From positions 88,315,848 through 88,379,847 of the forward strand of contig OZ035960.1 in assembly GCA_964034945.1 (NCBI GenBank): 64,000 bases of DNA. Direction: 5' to 3'. Origin of the DNA: Chrysopilus asiliformis (lineage: Eukaryota; Arthropoda; Insecta; Diptera; Rhagionidae). Every line of letters starts with the position of its first letter. Position 1 is the first letter of the stretch. The notes under the pieces were generated by a model, which was not told the origin of the DNA, ran no database searches, and saw nothing but the letters and a program-made list of their open reading frames with translations. Positions 11,501-23,500 of the stretch are shown piece after piece. The position numbers and the translations under genes were made by a program.

Positions 11501-14500
11501 GCGTGTATTGGTATTTGTAGAGCACAACTAGGACGGACATCAGCCAATTTCGTCGGACATGCGCTTCCAGATACCAAATTGAGTAGTTGTATGCCACACT
11601 TTGGATTGTGTCTGTACCGGCTATGAATCCATTTGCCGGGCTTGGGGCGTAGAGAAGGACTTGTAGCGCCGACGGAAGGATCATCCATCCGATGAGGTGG
11701 TTTTGATCAAGTACTTGCGGAAGATTCGCTATGAACGCGTTGAAAACAGCTGAGGATCTAAGTGGGTTTGAAGAGAATGTTTTATTTAAAACGTTGGATT
11801 CAACGTGATTTTACGCCTGCTACACACTTGAGGTAAGCTTAGCAAGTGATTTTAGTTGTAGATATCTTAGTGCCGGCGTGTACTGAGATGGAAAGCATGT
11901 AAAATGATGCTTAAGTGGCAATTGCAGTTTTGAAATACGTCTAAATTGGTACAGCAGTCCCCTAGAGGAAATTTTTGCCATTACAATTATGTTTGCCGAC
12001 ACTGTGATTCCAACCACATTATGCTTAAAACTGACAGGAAAAATCATGATATTTTGATTACACTATGTTTAGCTGTACAACAATATTTTCAAATTCACCA
12101 ACCATATTATGTTTGGGGCAAACAAAATATGTTTGGATTCCCAAATTTTTTTTTGTCGTTTCTCCAATCATAATATGTTTGGGGCGAACATAATATGGTT
12201 GGCGCTACAACAATTATGATTAATCTCAACAAATATTGCTTATATTAATCATAATTATGATTCCTCTAATAAAAGAAATATTAAAATTTGTTAAATTTTT
12301 ATAGTATGAATGGATATTTTCACATCCGAAAAATTCCTTCCAGCAGGTTAAGCACATGTCTGCTATCCCGCTGGAGGCCTGTTTCTAGCGAGAACTCCAA
12401 TTGGGCAGAGGCAGCAGCAGAGACAGAAGCAGAACTTTAGAACACATAGCGTCTTATGTGATGAGCTCCAATAAAGCAGCAGCAGAGGCAGTGGCAGAAG
12501 CAGAAACACATTTTAGCTCTAATCTCTAAATTTCTGCTTTCAATTTAACCTCACAAATCGTTGTTGATATTTTTTGCATATATGGACGGAAGTAAATATT
12601 TGTAATACTTGAAATGGAGGAGAAATTAATTGAATACTTAAAAAACAACAAAATATTATACGACAAATCATTCCACGGATATAAATACGTACAACGTTTT
12701 AACAGGTTTCTGCTATTTTCGTCAGAATTCAAATTTCATTGTGGGACAGAAAGCAGATTCTGCCACTGCTACTGCTTCTGCCTCTGCTGCTGCCTCTGCT
12801 CAATTGGAGTTCTCCCTTAACAGGGTTTATGGACTTGAGATTTTTCAACTAGACTTGAGTATTTATACTCCCAAGTAGCAAACTTCATGCGAATTATGTG
12901 TGAAGGAAAAAAAATTGTATTCATTTAATAAAGATATGATCTGAGGGATCATATGTTTAATTCGGCCGCTTCAAGATTTCCCCTTTTATTGTGTTAATCA
13001 ATCATAATTATGTTGAGACGCAGAATTTACAACAATATGTTGACATGCAAACACATTTTTATTCATCCCAAGTGTTTAGATATTATTGTCCCCCCAATTA
13101 CATTATAATTTTCCAAAATTTCCCTCGTCGGGGAACATAATTATGATTGGAAAACTAAACATAATACTAATTGGAATTCATCGTCTGATAACATTTTCAT
13201 TCGTCTGATTATATTTTGATTCCCCCAATAATTCTTATAGTACTCCCAATGATATTCAACCATAACTTTTTTCTCCGTTTTGTTAATAATTTTACATGCA
13301 TTCCTTCGCAGTGCGCGCCTGTCCTTAGATCTCAAATTTTTCCCCTGGTCATCCCAAACTCTTGTTACTCCACTGAGTTGAGACCTGAACTATACAAGCT
13401 CACTCAGTTCACTTCCTGCACTTATGCCTGCAAGGCATAGCTGTACAATTTAGCTTAAGTGTGCACCGAACCTTAAGCTGTATGTTTCCCCAACTGCATT
13501 AAAACCTTTAATAAAAAATTTACCTCAATTTCAACGGGGGAATGTGAAAAGTCTTATCAAGTTGATTATATCCAAGTAATAAAAACAAATGCCTTATGAC
13601 GATATTTTGTGTCCTGGCCATCGGCTTCTCTTCAGCTGGGAACGCTTGATCCGTCCGGGATAAAAATTGCATCAATAGAAAAACCAACAAGTGAATGGTT
13701 TCTTTGTCCGATTCTTCCAAATCAATGATTCTATGAATTATTCCGGACAGGTTATTTTCATCTCCTGGACCACCAAATGAGTGGATGTGACCATCTATAA
13801 ATTTTTGTTAAATCCATGGAATTTGTTAATAGAATAAAATTCAAAATATTAACATTTTTTTTTATCAATCGAAAAGTTATGCAGTTTTTCAAGAGTTTCG
13901 CAAAGTTGAGAAGAATTCTGAAAAGTTAAACTTTTGAGCGTGTTTTATGGTAAGAGATTTACAAACATTTTCCCTCAGAATTAAAAATCGACTTGATTTC
14001 AGTGGCAGAGCGTGGCTCCCAAGTTTTCGACAAATACGATTTGAGGCTTTCACGGTTGGACCTAATGGTTTTTTTCTGAATGTTCGGTTTAACCGAGTAA
14101 AATGTTTTTTTTAAGATAAATGAAATAATATAATTTATTTACCGCTCACAAGACGTTTCGAACAAACTGTGATGTGTATGGTCGCTTGCAGACTGCCCTT
14201 TTATGTGCCGTGTATTGATCGCTTTTAGTTCACCAAATAATATGGTAGAAGTTTAGTTTGAGGGCTGGTCATAAAATACGTCACTTATTTAGGCGGAGGA
14301 AAGGGTCTGCGGTAGTGTGGCGCTTTTTTGTATGAAATATTGAATTTCATACAAAAAAGCGCCACAATTTTTTGTTAAAACGCAGCCCAAATACATGAAA
14401 TTGTAGGTGCAACAGCAGAGGAAGTAATTTTTTCAAACCTTTATGTGTCACTTGAAATGGCATGTAGTCTCATGAGACTATACTGTCAAAAATTTTTATA

Positions 14501-17500
14501 CACGAGTTAATTCGAGCGGTGTCACATCATGATTAAATTGCGTGATTAAACACGGGCAATAAATAATTTTGGTTTTTTTTTTAAAACATTCACGATAACA
14601 ACACTAGTTTCTAATGATTTTTTGTTTAAAAAAATGCTGACGCAATTTCAATCTTTGCTATTTTAAAATTAGCACCAATTTCTTTTTCTTTAAATCAAAA
14701 ATTCACCGCTGCATAACTTTTCAATTGATATTTTCATAAATTTATATCCACCACATATCTTAAAAAATACATTGTTCTGTAATAAAATACTTTGTGAAGC
14801 TTGATATCAACTAAACGATTAATGATAATAATTAGAAGATATTCTACTCTACATAAGCACAATGTGTTAAACGAGTTCATGTGAGGATGTATTAATGTTG
14901 TTGGTAATGTTTTATATTATATTATGATAAACTTTTATCATGCAGCTACATTGATTTCTAAATAGAGTTTTTATACTAACTTGATAGAAGTTAATAAAGG
15001 AAACATACCAAGAATCATGATTTGTTTAATCGAAGTTGAAGTGTAGGTAGTAGGTAGTAGTAGTAGAGCTCTATATAAAACAGGACTATCACACAGTAGA
15101 AAATTAACACTTAAATGTGTACCTTTCCAAAAACAAAAATTTTATAAAAAGCTAAAAAAATAAAAACCAAATATTTGTAAAATCTCTTTTCAAACCACAT
15201 TGACAGTCTTTTGTAAAAAATCAATATTTTCTTGAAAGTTTTATCTGCGAGTGTAATCCGATTTCTGATTCTTCTGATTCTTTGTTTCCGAAAACCACAA
15301 ATTATCCTTCATCAAAACAATTTATAAATAGGGTTGACCATTAATTTTACAATATCTCGAAGCTAAGGGCATAGAATATAGAAGACAAACTTGAAAAAAC
15401 CCCATTTTAAACATAGAAGAGTAAAGAGCACATATCATATTCATAGGTAGCAAACACTAGAGTAAATGGCACAACCATAATATGCTTGTAACTGAAAATT
15501 ATATAAACAAAAGCGACTCAGCTGATCGACATTTTTTGCAAACAGCATAGCTTAGTCTACACCAGTACCAGATTGGACCTTTCCATGACTTTGTCGTATA
15601 AATCTGGCTGAATTTGCCGGATGTCGTTCGTTATGTTGGCTTTGAGGGCATCAATTGTTTACGGTTTATTTGTATAGACCTGCGATTCAAGATAGCCCCA
15701 AAGGAAGCAGTCTAAAGGCGTTAAATCGCCCGATCTCGGTGACCAGTTCACGTCGCCGCCGCGCAAGATAACCATGCCCTCAAATCACTCGTGCAGAATG
15801 TCCATCGTGGCATGCGCTGTGTGGCATGTAGCGCCGTCCTGTTGGAACCACATGTTGCCGGTATATCACCCAGTTTAGGCTACAAGGAGTTACTTATCAT
15901 CGATCTGTAGCGCTCGCCGTTGACGGTTATGGCAATGCCAGTCTCGTTTTAGAAGAAGTACGGACCGATGATTCCACCAGACCAAAATCCGCACAAAACA
16001 GTGACTTTCTCGGGATGCATTTAGTGCTGGTGTATCTCGTGTGGATTGGTATCGCCCCAAATCCGAAAATTTTGCTTGTTCAAATATCCATTCATCCAAA
16101 AATGAGTCTCGCCGCTAAAGATGATTTTGTTTGGCGAAATTTGGGTCAACTTCCAAAGGGGTGCACCGAGTTTGGTCGCCCCTTAAGGATTTCAGATGAA
16201 AATTTGAGAATTTTTTTGTGAGGATGGTTAGATTTTGTGTAACTACCCATTGGGTAATGTGAATAAAAAGATAGCTTTTGCTAAAACTGATGTTTTTTAA
16301 AAGCTTTTATTTAGCTCGCTATCTTGTTTGTTTGTCTGTTTGTCAGATCAAATCTTGCAACCCAATTTTGACCCACTTCCACTTGTCCGATTGACTTGAA
16401 ATTTTGCACACTTATATAAGTCCGATGACAATACAATATTTTCACTACTTCGTCCTTATAAGGATAACGGAAGGTCCTGTAAGGATAACGTGATTATCCT
16501 TTTCTCCAAATTTTCCGGAAAAAAATCTATCCTGGGGGTTTTTGGCGTCGCTGAATCCGAATCTGTCATTAAAAAGTCAGTAAGGATAACGGAAGGTCCT
16601 GTAAGGATAACGTGATTACCCTTTTCTCCAAATTTTCCGGAAAAAAAAATCTATCCTGGGGGTTTTTGGGGTCGCTGAATCCGAATCTGTCATTAAAAAG
16701 TCTGTAAGTATAACGGAAGGTCCTGTAAGGATAACGTGATTATCCTTTTCTCCAAATTTTCCGGAAAAAAATCTATTCTGGGGGTTTTTGGGGTCGCTGA
16801 ATCCGAATCTGTCATTAAAAAGTCTGTAAGGATAACGGAAGGTCCTGTAAGGATAACGTGATTATCCTTTTCTCCAAATTTTCCGGAAAAAAATCTATTC
16901 TGGGGTTTTTGGGGTCGCTGAATCCGAATCTGTCATCAAAAACTCTGTAAGGATAACGGAAGGTCCTGTAAGGATAACGTGATTATCCTTTTCTCCAAAT
17001 TTTCCGGAAAAAAATCTATCCTGGGGGTTTTTGGGGTCGCTGAATCCGAATCTGTCATTAAAAAGTCTGTAAGGATAACGGAAGGTCCTGTAAGGATAAC
17101 GTGATTACCCTTTTCTCCAAATTTTCCGGAAAAAAAATCTATCCTGGGGGTTTTTGGGGTCGCTGAATCCGAATCTGTCATTAAAAAGTCTGTAAGTATA
17201 ATGGAAGGTCCTGTAAGGATAACGTGATTATCCTTTTTCTCAATTGTTCCGGGAAAAAATATATTCTGCGGGTTTTGGGGTTCGCTGAATACGATTCTCA
17301 AGTTAAAAAGCCTGTAAGGACATCTCAAATGTAAAGCTATATATTCGAAGACTAAAAAGAACAAAATAAAAAAAAATAAAAAAAAATTTTTTAAAAAAAG
17401 CTTTTATTAAAAAAAATGCACTAAAAAGAAAAAAATAATTTTCTGGACGCTGTGTATCACAAATATAAAAGCTTTTAAAAAGCGAGATAAAGCATAAAAC

Positions 17501-20500
17501 AATAAAATAAACATTTATCTCGCTTTTTAAAAGCTTTTATATTTGTGATACACAGCGTCCAGAAAATTATTTTTTTCTTTTTAGTGCATTTTTTTTAATA
17601 AAAGCTTTTTTTAAAAAATTTTTTTTTATTTTTTTTTAGTTAATGCAGTCTGCATGCAGTCTAACATCAGTTTTAGGAAAAAGCTATCTTTTTATTCACA
17701 TCACCCATTGGTTGGTTGAGCAATTCCATTTCGAAATTTTCAATGAATTTCAGCCCCAAGATCAGCAACATAACTAGAAACTAGGGGACAAAAGAGAGTA
17801 AAAAAAATGGAATGTCGTAGCATCCGAAAAACTAGTGGCCGCTGAGGAGAAAAAACTATTTAAAAACTATAATTTCCATCAAACAATTTCAAAAATTCGG
17901 TTATATCGGTTTATGAACCCCTCGACTTGTGTACAAATCGGTTTTTGAATTTGTTTTGAGCTCAAAAAATGCCTCTATCTATGAACGATTTTTGTGAAAC
18001 AGTTATATACGTTGATTACTGAATAAAACGATCTTTCAAGTTTTGATTACTTACAAAAAACTACATTTCCAAAAACCACCAAACAATTAAATCATACTAA
18101 TAAAAGCTAAAGATCATCAAAAACTAACGGAACTAAATAATAGAATATTGACATGAAATTATATTTACACAACACTGCGACTTTAATATTAATTTTTTTT
18201 TCATTTGTTATGATAACACACGAGTATGAGGTCCAACATTCCAGAAGTAAATCCACAGTTTAAGCACCTGAAAACATCATTTTTTCTTCTTCTCTGCATT
18301 TTCAAGGATCAACAAAGATGGGAGGAAGTTTGGGGGTGATTTAGAACACAAAAATTACTGATTGTGATTCAAATTCCAATTAAAAAAGAAACAAATGTTG
18401 ATGGTGAATTATAGGAGTTTTGAAAAGAAGGATTCAGTGGGACTCAATTAGAAACATTTAGGGATTGAATAAAAAACAAATAGTGGAAAAATATTGTTTT
18501 GAATTTGTATTTTTTGGGGTCCGTTATATCATTAATAATATTAAATGATAATGAAAACAAAAAGAGAAAGAAAAAAAAAGATTAACATTTATACGCCCAA
18601 TCATGCTCTACGACCTACCTGGCGCCCCGCCGGTCATTGACGAGAATCCATCACCGCCTGAATGCCTTGGCTGAAATGATGAATAGGATGGGGGCTGTGA
18701 TGAAGATGATGGCTGTTGTGGGGTGGTTTGTTGTTGGTAAAAGTATTGTTGATTGGATGTTGTCAGGTAGCTGGGAGTTGTAGGAGTCGCAATGGTTGGA
18801 TGGGATACGGAGGATGTCATTGTAGCAGTAGTTGCCGTTACTGTCGTGGTTATAACGGTCACATTGGATGCATTTGACGAAGTGGCTTGGAGCTGTTGAT
18901 GCTGCAGGCCTGGGGGTAGGGAATGGTGTGGTGTGTGAAGCTGTTGATGTTGGGATTGCGACGGGTGTGAGTGATGTGAATGGTATGAGTGATGGTATTG
19001 ATGTGAATGACGATGGGATTGATGGCTGTGATGGTGTGTGGTTGCACAACTATGATTAGTTCCAGATAAAAACTGACCCAGGCCGAAACGTGATGTCTTC
19101 CGCTTTAGGATCGGTGCTGAGATCTGGCGACTGTAAATCTTCTCTTTGTTTTCTGGAAATACTTGGATTTTATTACAAATTGTACATTTGATGGGGTTAT
19201 GAACGACACTTACAAACTAAAGCGCTTTGGAAGATTTTTTCTGTATCCGCTCTAGATACTTCGATTCCGCGTTAGTTTATAAATGCCGTGTAGCGGGCTG
19301 CCCATAAAATACGTCATACATTTATTCGGAGAATACAAGAATGCAGTAATAGATTGTTATCGCGACCTATGCTGTTGATGGGTTGCAACGTAAAAACCTT
19401 ACAAATGTTGTAATTCATCCATGTAAAAATTTAGGTGCGAAGCAGGGAAGAAAATTGCTACGAAACCTCAATTGAGGAGGACCGGTCCCACTTTGGGATA
19501 TAGCGCTATTAGATAGTATTATGGAGGGGGTATTTAATCCCATATAAACAATAATTACCAGGGGTGGAAAGGGGAGGATTTAAAAAAGCGAAAATTAATG
19601 TGGTATAAATTATGGACACCCCTTAGCAAATATTTTGTACTTGCAAACAACTTTCTTACCCATTTTCGAATCTTGCCGTGGAATGATGCTGGCTGGAGCC
19701 GACATTGTCCTTTTATACGGCCATTTTGTTCCGAAAGATGCACTCAAAGTCTTCGCCATGCTTCCCGTCGTATCTGATTGACTCAACGCCTCTCTGGCTT
19801 TATTAATCTTGGTTGAGAGTATCTCACTGCCATTTTCTGAGTTCCTCAAATCTCTCAAATATGAAATGTCGCCACTTTTTTCCAGACTTATTTGCGCTTC
19901 CACGAATAGCGTGTCGAATCGGTTTAAAAAGAAATCCCAAGATAGGACCTTCCGATCTGACAGAGAGTTATGAAGTTGATAAACGGATTGTAGAACAACC
20001 GGTCGATCCACGATAAATAAATCGAATTGCGATTCTAAGCAGAACAATAACGATCTAACGGCATAATCATGAATGGTTCCTAAATAGAGAGTTGCTCTCT
20101 GCGCGACGTGAACGTTAATGTCGTCCATGCTTGCAATTAAATGGCAAAATGCCGTTGCCAGTGCCGTTTGAAGTCCAACTTCTGTGCGAAGTGGTGTCGA
20201 ATCCATGAAACGGGTGATTACCGTTACTCTCTCTACTGCAGTGAAGCGAACTCGCCAGTCTGAATCGTGGAATGCTTCCTGTACCACTCGCCAGAAAACG
20301 TCAGAGCCTAGTGGTAGAGTTATTGAGTGTAAGAGTAACGGTACGCACATTTGACATATGTGAGAGTGCTCAGCGTTGCAGAGGTCCCATAGGCTATAAA
20401 TAAGAGACAAGAAATTTGGTTGTTTTGGAATTAATTTCTTAAAGAAGAGAAATTTTATGTGAAGAGGAGTTTTAAAAATGTGCAAATATTTTATGATTTC

Positions 20501-23500
20501 GCTTTTTCAAATGATTTTTAAACTTATCTTATATGTATGTAAGAAAGGAAAAATGATACCAACTTTTTGATTAGGAGATTCTCTTGGCACCAAATAAAGA
20601 ACCCTCGTTGATCTCGAGCTGCTTTGCTAAGAGCGTCTCCGTGGAGTGTCATGACATTGAGACAGTGTAGCATATAGTAAAGAATGTCTGGTTTCTCGAT
20701 GGATGGAAGTTCCTGTTGAAATTAAAATAAAAGCTTTCTTTAAATTTTTGATTTTTTTTGTAAATTGTCTTTTGTTTCTGTAAAAAGTTTTGTTATAAAG
20801 TAATGCCATATATATTTTTCGAGTTTAACAACAATCGACAGAAGGATTAACAGACAATGGGGATATTGGGAGTACATATGGAAATCCGCCGTTTTCCAAT
20901 AGATGGCGCTAGCAGAAAAATGCTGGTCAAAAATGTCAGATCAGAAACGTCAAATGATAAGCTAAGACTCTTTATCATTAAATTTTTGAATTTTTATCGG
21001 TGTCATATATTTTTTTATGCTTGAAAATGTCGAGTTTTGCTTTTTACCTTCAATTCGAAAAAATCTGCGGCTGAGGCGCGTCGAAGACCGAACACAACTA
21101 ATGCGTTTGAGCCGAGCATTGAAGGAAAAACGGTCACAATTCGAGCAAAGACATGACAAAGTGATTTTGCAGCACGATGGGAAAAAGTTTAGGCTAGTGA
21201 TGGACAATATTTTGAAGAATAAATATGTAAGGATTTTTCCACAAAAAAACCACAAATTTTGAAAAAAACGGCGGTTTTCCATTTGTACTCCCAATAGTTA
21301 ATTTAAATTATTACCGTTAAGAGTTGATGAATATATTGCAAAGTCTGTGGTAATGAGTCGAGTGAAAATTTAAATTTCCCAACTGAAGTATGCCAAAAAT
21401 CATCGCCATCCTCTGCTTCTTCCGTGCCATCCTCCAAAATACTATCATTTTTATCAGACTCAGCGCCACTTCCAACTAGTTGTGGTTTTGCTACTTGAAC
21501 GGTTGCCGTTGCTACGATATTTTGAATTTTGCATTAAAAAAAAATTATATTTCGGACATTATTAAATTTTTTTATCGATTTTTTTTAAACTTTGTATTTA
21601 AAAATGATGTTCTTTTATTTTCATACCGACATCAGCATCAGACAGTGTTACGGATCGCGCCACAGCCGTTACTACCTTTTCTGATGGCATAATGGCGGCT
21701 AAATCTAATTGTTCGGAGACCGTTTCAACAGTTGCTGTCATAATCTGTGAATTATTGTAAAAGAATAGTAAATTTTCATCTGTTTTCGAATTTGTAAAGA
21801 ATATTTAAAGACATTATTTGTTAGTGAAATTTAACATTTACCATGTAATAATTATATCAACAGTTATGTATTATAAATCAACACAAAGTCAAAAGAAAAA
21901 CGAATAGGATGTGCTACACCAATAAGAATTTGTGATTTTTTGTAAAAAAAATGTGTTATTTTCAAATATAGCTCTTTGAGTCGAAATAAAACTGAAGTTT
22001 TGTAAATATTTTTTTTTCTTTTAATAAAAAATTTATGCAAAACTAAGAAACTTGTTCTATATTAGTTATAGAATAAAGAAAGAAATTGAAAATAGCGGTA
22101 AAAAGCAGAAAAAAAACAGAAATTTTGTGTTATGATAAAGTGAGGTTAGTACCGAGCATTTTCTAAAGTTGGTAACATTGGTTGCACTTAAATTTAAGTT
22201 GGCAAACCAAATCATAAATGCAGTGTTTTCATAGGGTTTTTAAAATCAGTAAAATCGCTTTATCAGAACATAATCGTATGAAATGTTACAAAAAAATAGA
22301 ACTGTGATATTTTTCTTGTATTTTAAGATGGAAGTAAATGATCTGAAAGAAACATGAACACACGATTAATTAATGTATAAAATAAATAATATTTTCGTTA
22401 TTCACACACATACAAGATACTTTGGGACGACAAACATTTAAAAAACACATCGAATCATAGATTAGTTTCTGTGATTTTTTTACTTCTTTCGTTATTGTTT
22501 CTATTTAAAAAAGTGGAGTGCCATTCAAGTTTGCTTTCAATTCAGATTTAGAAACTATCCTCAAGTATTTTTGTGTATTATACAAAAAAAATCATTTGAT
22601 TTTGTGTGACTAAAGTGGTAATCTTCAAAATAAAACTAATCAAAATTACGTGCAAATTAAATAAAAAAAAGAGAATTTTTAAATTTCAACATTATGCAGT
22701 ACTTTTTGGAACCCAAAAATACAAAACATCTAAGGAAAGTTTCGTCTGAAAATCGACTTAAAATATTTTAAGTTTTTGCCACACAATTAAAAAGGAAAGC
22801 TTTTTAAATTGGCATTGGGAAAATTATTTTTTATCATTTAAAAAAAATGTGGGTCGATTCCTTTTTTTTTTGAAAATGGGTATCATTTTATAAGGAGTTT
22901 AAACGCCAGTTTTAAAACTAGCTATTTCCAAGTTGCTTAAAAAAATATGAAAATCTTCATAAGATTTTTTAAACCAAAAATATGGAAATCGCAACATTGT
23001 GAACTATTACTCTGAAATGTTGTTGCAGGACTTCTGAGTGAAGCTTTCTTGAGTGAAGCATTCTTGAGTAAAACATTCTTGAGTGAAGCGTTTTTGAGTG
23101 GAACATTTTTCAGTGAAGAGGGACTTGCAGCGGTATTGTGATTTGAATCTGAAACGAGGTGGAAAAACTCACGCGTGAGATTTCTCGCCTATTCATTTCC
23201 ACTTCACCTTTGAACAATTCGGTATTGTGATTTACGAAGTGGAATCTAGTACATACTTAATACAAATCTATTACAGAATATGATAAATTTAAATATAAAA
23301 GTTGTTTTTGGTTGCTGCTTTGCAAATTTAAAAAAAAAGCAAGGTAGTTAAATTTTTTGGTATTTTAAACAATATAAAGGATTCTCTGGATCTAAGTGTG
23401 GTGTTTCAGCATTTTTTCGCACTATTAATTACAAATAAAAATTTCACATATCAAATGTATAAAAGCTTCTCTCTGTCTGACAGTTACTTTCTTCTAGCAA

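Larger units (their letters stand above)
16245..17711. mobile_element. 1.47-kb TIR element with tandem modules and giant palindrome
   Basis: The left end (ATTGGGTAATGTGAATAAAA, then AGATAGCTTTTGCTAAAACTGATG) is mirrored at 17668-17711 by CATCAGTTTTAGGAAAAAGCTATC and TTTTTATTCACATCACCCA. Inside are seven tandem ~121-bp units and a perfect 125-bp-arm palindrome. There is no transposase, so the element is non-autonomous. I found no convincing target duplication. The superfamily is unknown. Confidence 0.75.

Noticed and set aside
16450..17290. Tandem ~121-bp units as a CRISPR array
   Set aside because: The whole unit repeats with no unique spacers, the host is a eukaryote, and the units lie inside transposons.
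18868..19059. Plus-strand frame opposite unc79 exon 19
   Set aside because: It is an antisense shadow of the His-rich coding exon.
21017..21262. 81-residue plus-strand frame rich in Arg and Lys
   Set aside because: It lies wholly inside a TA-flanked MITE in a unc79 intron and has no known relative.
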